DNA of 64,000 nucleotides from Saprospiraceae bacterium UBA6168 (GTDB taxonomy: Bacteria > Bacteroidota > Bacteroidia > Chitinophagales > Saprospiraceae), in assembly GCA_002435785.1 (NCBI GenBank), contig DIUC01000054.1, positions 17,948 through 81,947 of the forward strand, written 5' to 3'. The notes beneath the pieces are model-generated. The model saw nothing but the letters and a program-made list of their open reading frames with translations. It had not been told where the DNA came from and ran no database searches. Made by a program: the position numbers and the translations under genes. Shown here in pieces: positions 1-8,823 of the stretch. Within the stretch, counting starts at the first letter, position 1. Each line of letters opens with the position of its first letter.

Positions 1-385
1 TATTAGAACACCCACTATTTAGACGATTCAATAGAATTGTTGGTTTGCTATATTGATAGATTGTTGCTCTTCGTGCGACAACAATTTAACAATGAAGCAA
101 TTCAGCAATTCAGGAAAAAAACCAGCCCTACTCCCCAAGGGGTTTCGGGCTGGTTCCACACACTATGAGAACACCCAATAAGTCTTTGGCTATGAGTTTT
201 TACTGGGGATGAGCTATCATCATTTTCAAAAACCCAATTAACCGCTTCCGTTATCATTCATTGGCGGCATGCAAGCTACATTTAGCTCGCAGCCAGAAAC
301 CATAGCTTGAAAAAACTGCCCCAACCACAAGGGGTGGCGGGGCAGCCCACACACTATGAGAACACCCAATTATATTTTTTGGTAA
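1..385. repeat. Short conserved block next to terminator-like hairpins, three copies
   Basis: A 24-nt block (core CACTATGAGAACACCCAAT) is identical at 156-179 and 347-370. A decayed third copy (AGAACACCCA, 5-14) sits at the left edge. Immediately left of the two full copies are GC-rich hairpins, stems 121-128/147-154 and 316-322/339-345. Each hairpin is bordered on its left by a run of 6-7 A. Read on the minus strand, this is motif, then hairpin, then U-run, the shape of an intrinsic terminator. Read on the plus strand, the block opens tiny frames: 165-212 encodes MRTPNKSLAMSFYWG and 356-385 encodes MRTPNYIFW. I cannot decide which strand matters. No protein or RNA family is recognised. Confidence 0.6.
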
Positions 386-830
386 AACCTTGTTGTGCAG
401 TAGAAAAAGAATTTGCCCTATTGGTGGGAGAAAATTCGTTTTTAAGCCTTCTCATCAGTTTATGTTTTTTGCCTTTTGGTGCGGCGTTTTTCCTGTTTGT
501 TTGTTCATCGCTAAAAACAAATCAAAGACGCACAAACGCAAAAAACTCCACACAACGAAAGCACAACTTTCGCAAAAAAATATTCCAAAACATTTATAAA
601 TGGTTGATTATCAGTTGGTAAGTTCTCATCCGTGTGGTCAGCCAATTTCAGAAAGAAATTATGGCGACCAAAATCCTTTGCGCTCCAAGGCGCTCTTCGC
701 TCAATTTTAAAAATTGGCTACTTTTGTTGGTGTTGTGTGTTACCCAAGAATAACGATTGAATGGGCGTTGAAGTTGTACACCATATTTTTCGGGTACTTT
801 AAATTTTTTCAAAAGCAAACCACTTATCCA
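386..830. other. Non-coding stretch before dnaG, with an inverted copy of the left-edge motif
   Basis: No credible gene is seen here. At 623-637 the plus strand carries TTCTCATCCGTGTGG, which resembles the minus-strand reading of the left-edge block (TTCTCATAGTGTGTGG). It is again followed by an inverted repeat, AGCCAATTT at 640-648 and AAATTGGCT at 711-719. A possible dnaG promoter overlaps the end of that repeat. Open frames here have biased composition and no recognisable domain. Confidence 0.45.
719..726 (+). promoter_or_regulatory. Putative -7 box for dnaG
   Basis: TACTTTTG fits the Bacteroidota -7 consensus TAnnTTTG. It lies about 105 nt before the chosen dnaG start. No good -33 element is visible, so this rests on the -7 match only. 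Confidence 0.35.
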
Positions 831-2801
831 TTGATTCCGCAGAAAACAGTGCAGGAAATCCTCGAAACTGCAAAAATCGAGGACGTCATTCAAGACTTCG
901 TAAACCTGCGCCGCCGTGGGGTGAACATGATTGGCTTATGCCCATTTCACAACGAAAAAACACCTTCCTTCACCGTATCACCTGCCAAGAACATCTTCAA
1001 ATGCTTCGGCTGCGGCAAGGCGGGGGACCCCGCCAAGTTCATCATGGAGCACGAGCACCTCAGCTACCCTGATGCGCTCCGATACCTTGCCCGCAAGTAT
1101 CGAATCGAAGTAGAGGAGGTTAAGCTCACGCCGGAAATCGTGGCCCAACAGCAGGCCGAGGAAAGCCTCTACATCGTCAACGAATACGCCCGCCAGTTTT
1201 ACCAAGACCAACTTTTTGACACAGATATGGGCAAGAGCGTGGGCCTGAGCTACTTCAAGGGGCGTGGGTTCCGGGAGGACACTATTCGGAAGTTTGGGCT
1301 GGGCTATGCGCCCACTGAGCAGGACGCCTTCGTGAAAAAAGCGACCCAGACGGGCTACAAGCTCGATTTTTTGAAAAAACTTGGCCTCGCTTCGCAATAC
1401 GACCGTGATTTTTTCCGCAATCGGGTGATGTTCACCATCCACAACCTGAGCGGCAAGCCCATCGCCTTCGCTGGCCGCATCATGGAAAAGGACGCTAAGG
1501 CGCCCAAGTACATCAACTCCCCGGAGACCGAGATTTACGTCAAGAACAAGAACCTCTACGGCGTTTTCTTTGCCAAGACCGCCATCCGCAAAGCGGACGA
1601 GTGCATTCTCGTAGAGGGCTATACCGACGTGATTTCGCTGCACCAAGCTGGCATAGAAAACGTGGTGGCCAGCTCTGGCACCTCCCTTACCGAGGGGCAG
1701 ATTGCGCTCATCAAGCGTTTCACCCCAAACATAAAAATACTCTACGATGGCGACCCCGCTGGCGTGAAGGCTGCCCTCCGTGGCTTGGACATGGTGCTGG
1801 AGCAGGACATGAACGTGCGGGTGGTGCTGTTGCCCGATGGCGATGACCCTGACAGTTATCTCCAAAAAGTGGGCGCATCGGCCTTTCAAGAATTCATAGA
1901 CCAGCAGGCGAAGGACTTTATCCTCTTCAAAACGAACCTGCTACTGTCCGAGACCAAGGGCGACCCCGTAAAGAAGGCGGGCCTCGTGCGGGACATCGTG
2001 GACAGCATCGCCAAAGTGCCAGACCCATTCAAGCGGTCGTTTTATGTCAAGGAATGTGCGAGGGTAATGGAATTGGAGGAGCAAGTGTTGGTGACGGAGA
2101 CCAACAAGGCCGTTCAGCAAATCCTGCAAAAAAGGGATTTCGACAAGCGAAAGAAGCAAGAGGTAAAGATAAACATCATCCCGGAAGACGGCGAGTTTCC
2201 AACCGAGGCACCGCCAGACTCTGAACAGGCGCTGGTCATTGAACTGCCCAAACGCACGGCTCGCCATGAGTTCCAAGAGCGGGACATTGCACGTATTTTG
2301 GTGGAGGCTGGGGGCAAAATCTATGACGAAAAGGAAAACATGACCATCGCTGAGTTCGTACTGGGTAATATCGAGGAAGTGCTTGAGGACTTCGACAACC
2401 CCGATTACCTGCGCATCGCCAAGGAGGCCATGCAGTTGGTATTGGATAAAACGCCGTTGACCACTCAGTATTTTATTGGTCATAAAGACCAGAAAATCAG
2501 CGAGTTGTCAGTGGATTTACTCTATTCGCCCTGGGAGTACAGCCCCGGATGGGCAGCGCGGGAGCTTTATCTCCACTCCCAAAAAATGCCCGAGGACAAT
2601 TTTACCAAGGATAGCGTGAGCGCACTGCTCCAGTTCAAGTTGCGCAAAATCGTGCGGCTTGGTGAAAAGAACCAGCTACAGATGAAGGAACTCGCCAAGG
2701 ACGATGCTGGGCAATTGGTGCGTCTGATGAAGGTTCAAATGAAGCTCAACGAAATGCGGAGTGAACTGATGAAGCAGTTGGGAATGGTGGTGCTAAAGTG
2801 A
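831..2801 (+). CDS. dnaG: DNA primase DnaG
   Basis: DnaG makes the RNA primers for chromosomal replication, working with the replicative helicase at the fork. The chosen start is a TTG at 831. It gives 656 residues beginning MIPQKTVQEILETAKIEDVI, the usual N-terminus of the family; the 39 codons upstream in frame look like leader sequence. The CHC2 zinc-binding domain has Cys37, His40, Cys58 and Cys61. The Toprim catalytic core shows EGYTD at about residue 262 and DGDPAG at about 306. The C-terminal part, expected to bind helicase, is present but diverged. The gene stands alone and converges on a DUF4174 gene 9 bp away. Confidence 0.96.
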   Translation: MIPQKTVQEILETAKIEDVIQDFVNLRRRGVNMIGLCPFHNEKTPSFTVSPAKNIFKCFGCGKAGDPAKFIMEHEHLSYPDALRYLARKYRIEVEEVKLTPEIVAQQQAEESLYIVNEYARQFYQDQLFDTDMGKSVGLSYFKGRGFREDTIRKFGLGYAPTEQDAFVKKATQTGYKLDFLKKLGLASQYDRDFFRNRVMFTIHNLSGKPIAFAGRIMEKDAKAPKYINSPETEIYVKNKNLYGVFFAKTAIRKADECILVEGYTDVISLHQAGIENVVASSGTSLTEGQIALIKRFTPNIKILYDGDPAGVKAALRGLDMVLEQDMNVRVVLLPDGDDPDSYLQKVGASAFQEFIDQQAKDFILFKTNLLLSETKGDPVKKAGLVRDIVDSIAKVPDPFKRSFYVKECARVMELEEQVLVTETNKAVQQILQKRDFDKRKKQEVKINIIPEDGEFPTEAPPDSEQALVIELPKRTARHEFQERDIARILVEAGGKIYDEKENMTIAEFVLGNIEEVLEDFDNPDYLRIAKEAMQLVLDKTPLTTQYFIGHKDQKISELSVDLLYSPWEYSPGWAARELYLHSQKMPEDNFTKDSVSALLQFKLRKIVRLGEKNQLQMKELAKDDAGQLVRLMKVQMKLNEMRSELMKQLGMVVLK

Positions 2802-2810
2802 AGAATGCTG

Positions 2811-3203
2811 CTAATTTTGACTGCTTTGGGGCTTGCTGTTTCCAGTTTTCGTGGCTTGGACGGGAGGGTTGTCAATCAATTCAAACAATTCCTTTGTGGG
2901 CACTGGCTTCTCCGAACGATACTGCTCAGTGCCGTCTTTCCGCATCAAAACAAGGGTGAATTCACTTCGGTCCACGTCGTGGTGGTCGTACATGCGCCGG
3001 AAAGTGCGGGCGTCAGCGAAAACGGCAATCCAAATATCCCGATTTACTACGCCGGAAGAGTCCGCTTCGAGCCATTGACGCTGGAGCTTGAGGTCTGTAT
3101 TGGTCGAGTCGCCAGCGAAGAGCAGCAATCGGCGAACACCCTGCGCCTCCGCGGACACCGTGAAGAAGACCCAAAAAAAGAAAATGGTGGCGAAATATTT
3201 CAT
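2811..3203 (-). CDS. Exported DUF4174 family protein
   Basis: The product has 130 residues with a cleavable signal peptide at about 1-20 (hydrophobic FATIFFFWVFF followed by AEAQ). The mature part contains LLLFAGDSTNTDL and RDIWIAVFADARTFRRMY, matching the small thioredoxin-fold-like DUF4174 family. The redox CxxC of true thioredoxins is absent, so an enzymatic role is not implied. It is predicted to be periplasmic. The function is unknown. It ends 9 bp from the dnaG stop in a convergent arrangement. It may be the last member of the minus-strand run starting at lpxD, although 117 bp separate it from the FkbM gene. Confidence 0.75.
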   Translation of the reverse strand: MKYFATIFFFWVFFTVSAEAQGVRRLLLFAGDSTNTDLKLQRQWLEADSSGVVNRDIWIAVFADARTFRRMYDHHDVDRSEFTLVLMRKDGTEQYRSEKPVPTKELFELIDNPPVQATKTGNSKPQSSQN

Positions 3204-3320
3204 CCGTTAGAAGATTCGATGACGCCTCTCAAAACGCTGTAAGGCGCAGCAAATATCGCATAACAGGTAAAGGAGGCAACACTTTTTTTCAAAATGCCGC
3301 ATTTCTGACAAATAGGGTGC

Positions 3321-4229
3321 TCATTTTTTCAAAACAATGTTGTCAGAATCAAAACCTTGCTTTTCCATAGCGTCCTCGATATTGCTGCATGAAACTAACC
3401 CGCCATCCTGTCTTATCCTGAAAACTTGGTATCCAACTGCTTGCGCAAAATTTACCGCTTTCCGGTGTGCCTCGTTCTGGCCGCCCCCCGTGAGGTACTC
3501 CATGACCAGCGTCGGGGCGTTAACCCTTGAATAATCCTCCATGCCCTTTAGCACCTGCGGCTCTGCACCTTCCACGTCAATCTTGATGATGTTAGGTTTT
3601 ATTTTGCCTTCGGCAAAAAAGTCGCCCAAGCGTACTCCGTTCACTGTTATTCGCTGGGCAGGGTTGTTTTTCATCCATCCCGAACTTTTGGTTTCAGGCA
3701 AAACGAGCGAGTTGTACTCCGAGAAAAGTGGTGGGAACTCATTGAAAATCAAGGTTTTATCCTCGTCGGATGCCGCTTGGTGAAGGGGCTTTATATTGGG
3801 AAATGGGGCTGTGTTTTTCTCCAAAATGCCAAATGTGGAACGGGAAGCTTCGAATGCGAACACCTGCCCATTTTTCCCCACCAATTGCGAAGCCAACAAG
3901 GAAAAATAACCAAAATGCGCCCCTACATCACAAAACGTATCGCCAGGGCGCAAGTGCTTCATCAAGAAACGGGCAAGCCGGATTTCTGAGTCATGGGTCT
4001 TTGCGCCAAAAAGGTAAATCTCCGTGGCCGATGGCAGCACAACTTCCATCTCGGCACCAAAAAAGGTGCTGGCACGGGCATACTTGCCCTTTTTTCTCAT
4101 CGGGTACACCAACCGCCAGAACCCAATGGCCGACACATAGCGCAACGGGTCGTGCAGAAGCCTGCCCAGTACACTGCCCCGTGCAAGGTGTTCGATTTTT
4201 TCCAGCCTTTTTTCGAGTATTTCTGCCAT
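3321..4229 (-). CDS. FkbM family SAM-dependent methyltransferase
   Basis: The SAM-binding Rossmann motif reads FCDVGAHFGYFSLLA, followed by the acidic FAFEAS strand end. Further on, IIKIDVEGAEPQVLKGM is the FkbM signature. FkbM enzymes O-methylate sugars or polyketides, often on surface glycans. The chosen start is the ATG at 4229, overlapping the upstream PepSY stop codon as TAATG and giving 302 residues. An in-frame ATG at 4280 would add 17 residues inside the neighbouring gene and is less likely. Lying downstream of lipid A genes, it could act on an envelope glycan, but that is inference. Confidence 0.85.
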   Translation of the reverse strand: MAEILEKRLEKIEHLARGSVLGRLLHDPLRYVSAIGFWRLVYPMRKKGKYARASTFFGAEMEVVLPSATEIYLFGAKTHDSEIRLARFLMKHLRPGDTFCDVGAHFGYFSLLASQLVGKNGQVFAFEASRSTFGILEKNTAPFPNIKPLHQAASDEDKTLIFNEFPPLFSEYNSLVLPETKSSGWMKNNPAQRITVNGVRLGDFFAEGKIKPNIIKIDVEGAEPQVLKGMEDYSRVNAPTLVMEYLTGGGQNEAHRKAVNFAQAVGYQVFRIRQDGGLVSCSNIEDAMEKQGFDSDNIVLKK

Positions 4230-4855
4230 TAGGAGGGGTTGCCAGATTTCAGTTTGCGAATCCGCTTGGGGTTCAGCCACATCAAAAACCCGGTGAAGGC
4301 AAGTAGCATGAGTCCGAGGGAAGTGATGGTGGTGTAGCTGATTTTAAGCTGTTCTTTTTCGATGCCCAATAGCCGATCCAGAATGGTCCCGTCATGGATA
4401 TGTTCCACAAGGTCGTTGAACCGTTTTGCTACCGAACGCACTTGACCAGTCGCACAATCCAACTGTACCTCGGTGTAATGGTGCACGAAAACCACTTTGG
4501 CGATGCCTTTGTCAGGCCGTATGTCTATTCGCTCAACATTCGGGTCAAGTTGGAGGGTATCCTTGGCGTAACGGACAGCGATACCATGAAGACTGTCTAT
4601 GGAAATCCAGGAAGTGGCGTCAAGATTTGATCCTATTTGGGTGGCTGGTGAGAGTCCGGCCTGCTTTTTCCATCCCAATAGCAGCCCAGTTAGGCCAATG
4701 ATGAACATAAATGCAACCAAGGAAACCGATACAAGCTGATGTAGCCGTCTGTATTTTCTGGTTCTGTTGACGATGTGTTCTGTCTGATGGTGCATGAAAT
4801 CCCACAAGTTTTGCGGGATAAAGGTAGGAAAATGAATGAGGAACGCTGTTTTCAT
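4229..4855 (-). CDS. PepSY-associated transmembrane helix protein
   Basis: The 208-residue product has two membrane segments: LVSVSLVAFMFIIGLTGLLL near residue 45 and ITSLGLMLLAFTGFLMWL near the C-terminus. Between them is a periplasmic PepSY-like region with VERIDIRPDKGIAKVVF and TEVQLDCATGQV. The layout matches small members of the PepSY-TM family, which often accompany iron uptake or reductase systems; no such partner is here. Its stop overlaps the start of the FkbM gene, so the two are probably translationally coupled. An internal start at 4795 (MHHQTEHIVNRTRKYRRLHQ) is a reasonable alternative. Confidence 0.78.
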   Translation of the reverse strand: MKTAFLIHFPTFIPQNLWDFMHHQTEHIVNRTRKYRRLHQLVSVSLVAFMFIIGLTGLLLGWKKQAGLSPATQIGSNLDATSWISIDSLHGIAVRYAKDTLQLDPNVERIDIRPDKGIAKVVFVHHYTEVQLDCATGQVRSVAKRFNDLVEHIHDGTILDRLLGIEKEQLKISYTTITSLGLMLLAFTGFLMWLNPKRIRKLKSGNPS

Positions 4856-4872
4856 TCCTCATTCCTCGTCCC

Positions 4873-5658
4873 TCACCCCTTTTTGCCGGTGAGTCCTTGA
4901 AAACCACGCATGATGCCACGGTCGGCCTTTCGCAGGAATTCGAGGATATAGTCACGCTCCACCGTGGCCTCAATCTCCGTTTCGATGATTTCTGTGGCTT
5001 GGGTCGTGTTGTAGCCTTTGACAAAAAGGATGCGGTAAACGTCTTGGATGACATGGATTTGCTCTGCGGTAAAGCCCCTGCGGCGCAGGCCCACGGAATT
5101 GATGCCAGCGTAGGACAGTGGCTCACGGGCTGCCTTTACGAAGGGGGGGATGTCCTTGCGGACCAGGGAGCCGCCGCCAACGAATGCGTGTGCGCCGATT
5201 TTTACGAACTGGTGAACGGCCGACAGCCCTCCCAGCGTCACGTACTCCTCCACTTCGATATGCCCGGCCATCGTCACGCCGTTGGCCACTACACAGTTCT
5301 TGCCGATATGGCAGTCATGCGCCACATGCACATAGGCCATGAGCAACGAGCCTGCCCCGATGGTAGTCTTGTGGCTGGCCTTTGTGCCCCGGTTCAAAGT
5401 CACGTACTCCCGCACGATGACGTTGTTGCCAAGCTCCACGAGGCTGTATTCTCCCTTGAATTTCAGGTCCTGTGGAACAGCGCCGACCACTGCTCCGGGG
5501 AATATTTTGCAGTCGTTTCCAATTCTGGAGCCATCCATGATGGTCACGTTGGGGCCAATCCAAGTGTTGTCGCCAATGACGACATCCCTGCCAATGGTGG
5601 TGAAAGGCTCAATAGTAACGTTTTGGCCTATTTGGGCTTCGGGATGGATGTAACGCAT
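4873..5658 (-). CDS. lpxA: Acyl-ACP--UDP-N-acetylglucosamine O-acyltransferase LpxA
   Basis: LpxA carries out the first step of lipid A synthesis, moving a hydroxyacyl chain from ACP to the 3-OH of UDP-GlcNAc in the cytoplasm. The protein shows left-handed parallel beta-helix hexapeptide repeats (IGQNVTIEPFTTIG onward), the catalytic His region AYVHVAHDCHIG, and the helical C-terminal domain. The start at 5658 gives 261 residues beginning MRYIHPEAQIG, the family's normal N-terminus. An in-frame ATG at 5718 with an A/T-rich upstream would add 20 unconserved residues. In this block lpxD and lpxC/fabZ lie upstream, but 532 bp of apparently empty sequence separate lpxA from lpxC/fabZ. Confidence 0.94.
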   Translation of the reverse strand: MRYIHPEAQIGQNVTIEPFTTIGRDVVIGDNTWIGPNVTIMDGSRIGNDCKIFPGAVVGAVPQDLKFKGEYSLVELGNNVIVREYVTLNRGTKASHKTTIGAGSLLMAYVHVAHDCHIGKNCVVANGVTMAGHIEVEEYVTLGGLSAVHQFVKIGAHAFVGGGSLVRKDIPPFVKAAREPLSYAGINSVGLRRRGFTAEQIHVIQDVYRILFVKGYNTTQATEIIETEIEATVERDYILEFLRKADRGIMRGFQGLTGKKG

Positions 5659-6190
5659 GATATGGCTACTGCCGTTGAGGTGTGGAAAAACAGCGGGCTG
5701 TTCAGTAGTGATTTTCATCTGTAAAATTAAAAGTTAATAGTTGGTGTTCTCTAAACAGATACTTGGCGTAACCAATCAAAAAATACCGGATATACCAGAA
5801 AACACACCAACACGAACTAAATCCGATTGTTCGGTCGGCATGGAAGCGGGCACGGAGAGAAAAAATTGAAGTAGAATGAAGGATGTAAAATTCGGCTTGT
5901 TGCGAATATTTGAAAAAGAACTGGTCAATCCTCTTTGGGCTTGTCAAAAAAAGTTGGTCAAGGCTTTGGTAGTTTGTTGGCTCCCAGTGGGCCGGACTCA
6001 ATGATGTGCCTTTTTCCTTTTTGAAATGAACCTAAAAGGGTTTTAGTGTTTTTTTATCTTTTCCTTTCAAAATTGGTCAATTACTCTCCTGTTTGTTTCC
6101 TCGTTTCTTCTTAACGTCATTTTAACTAAATACGCTTCTTTTTATTGTTGTTCAAAAACATGTTTTTTAAAATGGGGTCAAAACCGTGCT
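5659..6190. other. Non-coding gap inside the lipid A gene block
   Basis: This 532-bp stretch separates lpxC/fabZ from lpxA, genes often adjacent in Bacteroidota. I see no convincing gene. A minus-strand frame at 5702-6001 has no recognisable domain. TTGGTGTTCTC at 5741-5751 is a weak match to the minus-strand reading of the left-edge block (1-385). The sequence is more A/T-rich than its neighbours. Confidence 0.5.
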
Positions 6191-7612
6191 TCAACCCACC
6201 TTTTCAGCCGCCACTTCTGGCTTCTCGGTGCGGCGCACGATTTGGGCGGTCAATTCTCCCTCCGACACGAGCTTATTGCCCACATACGCAGTTCCGTGCA
6301 TCTGCACCAACCCACGGCGAATGGGGGCCGTCAGTTCCATTTTCAAAATCAGCGTATCGCCTGGCGAAACCTTGTTCTTGAACTTTACCCCATCTATTTT
6401 AACGAAGTAGGTATCCCAGTTGCCGGGGTCGCCTACTTTGGACAGTGCGAGTATGCCGCCAGCTTGCGCCAGTGCTTCTATCTGCAAAACCCCCGGAAAA
6501 ACTGGGTTTCCTGGGAAATGCCCCTGAAAAAAAGCCTCGTTGAAAGTCACGTTCTTCACCCCAACCACATGGTTATCGGAGATTTCAATGATTTTGTCCA
6601 CGAGCAGGAATGGATAACGATGGGGCAGGTACTTGGCCACCTCCATCGTGTTATAGACCGGCTCGGCGTTGGGGTCGTACTTGGGTACCCCCTTTAGTCG
6701 GCGTTGTTCCGTCCATGCTTTTTTGAGCAGCTTCGCAAACTCCACATTGGCCGTGTGACCGGGCTTGGTGGCCACGATTTTGCCCTTGATGGGCTTGCCC
6801 ACGAGCGCCAAATCCCCCAGCACGTCGAGGAGTTTGTGTCGGGCAGGTTCGTTGTTGAAGAACAGCTCTATGGTGTTCAGGATGCCCTCTTTGTCAATCT
6901 TCACGCTGGGTTTGTTCAGCTTTTTTGCCAAGGCGTCCAACTCCTCTTGGTTCATCAGGCGGTCCACGATGACGATGGCGTTGCTGAGGTCGCCTCCTTT
7001 TATGAGGTTGTGGTCCACCAAATATTCTAGCTCGTGCAGAAAGACAAACGTGCGGCAGGGGGCTATTTCAGCCGAAAAATCTTCCACATTGTGGAGGGAA
7101 GCATACTGTTGCCCCAGGATTTTCGAGTTGAAGTCAATCATGGTCGTGACCTGAAAATAGTCGGAAGGCATGGCCATTAGCTCGCTGCCAGACTCCTCGT
7201 CATAGTAGCGGATGGGTTCTGTGATTTCGAGGTACTCCCGCTCCTCTGCTTGCTCGGCGACTCCCGCCTCCTCCAGCGCCCGCACGAACGGCGCAGCGCT
7301 CCCGTCGAGGATGGGCACTTCCGGGCCATCAATTTCAATCAGCACATTGTCAATGCACAAGCCGAACAATGCTGCCATGGCGTGTTCCACGGTGCTTACA
7401 TGCGCTTCGCCCTGTTGGATGGTCGTGCCACGCAATGTGGATACTACCTGGCTCACGTCTGCCTTTATGAGCGGTTTCTCGCTCAAGTCTATCCGTTGGA
7501 ATTTGACACCGTGGCCCGCCTCCGCAGGGCGGAAGGTCATCGTCACATCGTGGCCGGTGTGCAGGCCGATGCCTTTGATGGTGACTGGCTGTTGTATGGT
7601 ATGCTGATTCAT
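6191..7612 (-). CDS. lpxC/fabZ: Bifunctional UDP-3-O-acyl-GlcNAc deacetylase / 3-hydroxyacyl-ACP dehydratase
   Basis: This is a 473-residue fusion typical of Bacteroidota. The N-terminal LpxC part (about 1-310) performs the committed zinc-dependent deacetylation in lipid A synthesis. It has the zinc ligands His77 (STVEH), His259 and Asp263 (RHKLLD), and the catalytic His286 in KPGH. The C-terminal FabZ part (about 320-465) dehydrates 3-hydroxyacyl-ACP in fatty acid elongation. It shows HRYPFLLVD, the catalytic His365 in GHFPGNP and Glu379 in VLQIEA. Fusing them couples the two pathways competing for hydroxyacyl-ACP. It lies 75 bp downstream of lpxD; the spacer holds a GGATGAGGG-type palindromic repeat. 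Confidence 0.96.
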   Translation of the reverse strand: MNQHTIQQPVTIKGIGLHTGHDVTMTFRPAEAGHGVKFQRIDLSEKPLIKADVSQVVSTLRGTTIQQGEAHVSTVEHAMAALFGLCIDNVLIEIDGPEVPILDGSAAPFVRALEEAGVAEQAEEREYLEITEPIRYYDEESGSELMAMPSDYFQVTTMIDFNSKILGQQYASLHNVEDFSAEIAPCRTFVFLHELEYLVDHNLIKGGDLSNAIVIVDRLMNQEELDALAKKLNKPSVKIDKEGILNTIELFFNNEPARHKLLDVLGDLALVGKPIKGKIVATKPGHTANVEFAKLLKKAWTEQRRLKGVPKYDPNAEPVYNTMEVAKYLPHRYPFLLVDKIIEISDNHVVGVKNVTFNEAFFQGHFPGNPVFPGVLQIEALAQAGGILALSKVGDPGNWDTYFVKIDGVKFKNKVSPGDTLILKMELTAPIRRGLVQMHGTAYVGNKLVSEGELTAQIVRRTEKPEVAAEKVG

Positions 7613-7620
7613 AGGTCATC

Positions 7621-7692
7621 TTCAAGGATGAGGGATGAAGGATGTGGGATAGAAGCCATGTAAGCCTCATCCATCATCCTTTAACCCTCATC
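7621..7692. repeat. Palindromic GGATGAGGG/CCCTCATCC repeat
   Basis: The left arm (AGGATGAGGGATGAAGGATG, from 7625) is mirrored by CATCATCCTTTAACCCTCATCC near 7671-7692, reaching the lpxD stop region. A related CTCATTCCTCGTCCCTCACC stretch lies at 4858-4877 against the lpxA stop. It could fold in RNA between lpxD and lpxC/fabZ. Confidence 0.55.
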
Positions 7693-8710
7693 CCTTTTTC
7701 ATCAGTTCATTAATTTTCTTGTACAGTTCGGGCAATTTTTTGAAAACGGCATAGGAGCGTAGGTAGTCGCCGTACGGCAAGGCTGGCGAGCCATAGAGGG
7801 CCGTACCAGACTCTTTCACCGAGGATGCCACACCGCTTTGCGCTTGCACCTGTGTACCATCGGCTACCTCGATATGCCCCACAAACCCCGCTTGTCCGCC
7901 AATTCGGCAGTGCTTGCCGATTTTGGTGCTGCCCGCAAAGCCCGCTTGCGCCGCCACCACGGTATGCTCGCCGAGGTCCACGTTGTGCGCCACCATCACG
8001 AGGTTGTCCAATTTGACGCCCTGCCGGATAAAGGTGCTGCCCATCGTTGCCCGGTCAATGGTCGTGTTGGCGCCGATTTCCACGTCTGCCTCCAGCACCA
8101 CGTTGCCAAGCTGTGGGAGCTTGCGGAAGCTGCCGTCCGTTTGGGGCACAAATCCGAACCCATCGCTGCCGATGACCACGTTACTGTGGAGGATGCAGTT
8201 GTCGCCGATTATGCAATCGTGGTAAACCTTGACGCCGGGGTAAATCGTACAGTGCTTTCCCACCGATACGTTTTTTCCCAAAAATACCTGTGCATGTATT
8301 TGGGTGCCATCGCCAATTTTTGCGCCTTCCTCCACTACGCTGAACATGCCCACGGCCACGTTTTGCCCCAAAACCGCCTCACCATGCACGAATGACCTGT
8401 CGGAAATGCCACTTTCGGCCTTCAATTGCCCGTTAAACTTTTCCATCAAAATCCGCAGGCTATTATAGACATCGTCCACCCGAATGAGGGCTGCAGCGGC
8501 CACCGATTGGGTTGGGGAAAAATCACGGGACACCAGCATTGCCGCTGCTGGGGTGGTGTAGGCGAACTGCTCGTATCGAAGATTTGCTAAAAAAGTAAGG
8601 GTGCCGGGGCCTCCTTCTTCTATTTTGCCTGGCTTGCTCACCAAAACCTCGCCGTCGCCCTCCAGGGTGCCGCCGAGCATTCGGGCTATTTCTTTGGCTG
8701 CGATTTGCAT
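7688..8710 (-). CDS. lpxD: UDP-3-O-acylglucosamine N-acyltransferase LpxD
   Basis: LpxD adds the second, N-linked hydroxyacyl chain to UDP-3-O-acylglucosamine, after LpxA and LpxC. The protein has 340 residues. Its N-terminal uridine-binding domain runs to about residue 100 and includes the typical GTLTFLANLRYE segment. A long hexapeptide-repeat beta-helix follows, with VGMFSVVEEGAKIGDGTQIH and the IGSDGFGFVP loop. The catalytic His lies in MVAHNVDLGEHTVVAAQ. The C-terminal helix ends ELYKKINELMKKG. It is the first gene of the lipid A block and is divergent from hemC. Confidence 0.96.
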   Translation of the reverse strand: MQIAAKEIARMLGGTLEGDGEVLVSKPGKIEEGGPGTLTFLANLRYEQFAYTTPAAAMLVSRDFSPTQSVAAAALIRVDDVYNSLRILMEKFNGQLKAESGISDRSFVHGEAVLGQNVAVGMFSVVEEGAKIGDGTQIHAQVFLGKNVSVGKHCTIYPGVKVYHDCIIGDNCILHSNVVIGSDGFGFVPQTDGSFRKLPQLGNVVLEADVEIGANTTIDRATMGSTFIRQGVKLDNLVMVAHNVDLGEHTVVAAQAGFAGSTKIGKHCRIGGQAGFVGHIEVADGTQVQAQSGVASSVKESGTALYGSPALPYGDYLRSYAVFKKLPELYKKINELMKKG

Positions 8711-8798
8711 GGCGGCAAAGATAGTTGGCAGTTGGCAGTTGGCAGCAGCCAGTCTTTAGTTTTTTGGAAACTTACCCTTCAAACTGGCGGCGGGCTGC

Positions 8799-8806
8799 TA
8801 CTTTTG
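8799..8806 (+). promoter_or_regulatory. Putative -7 box for hemC
   Basis: TACTTTTG matches TAnnTTTG and lies 18 nt before the TTG start chosen for hemC, implying a very short leader. A repeat-like run (AGTTGGCAGTTGGCAGTTGG, from 8724) sits upstream between lpxD and hemC. Confidence 0.5.
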
Positions 8807-8823
8807 CGAAAAAATACCGCATT

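Noticed and set aside
307..621. Open frame of 104 codons before dnaG
   Set aside because: It crosses the repeated hairpin block, has biased composition and no recognisable domain. The frame is open mainly by chance.
5702..6001. 99-codon minus-strand frame between lpxC/fabZ and lpxA
   Set aside because: Composition is atypical, it overlaps the upstream extension of lpxA, and no family is recognised.
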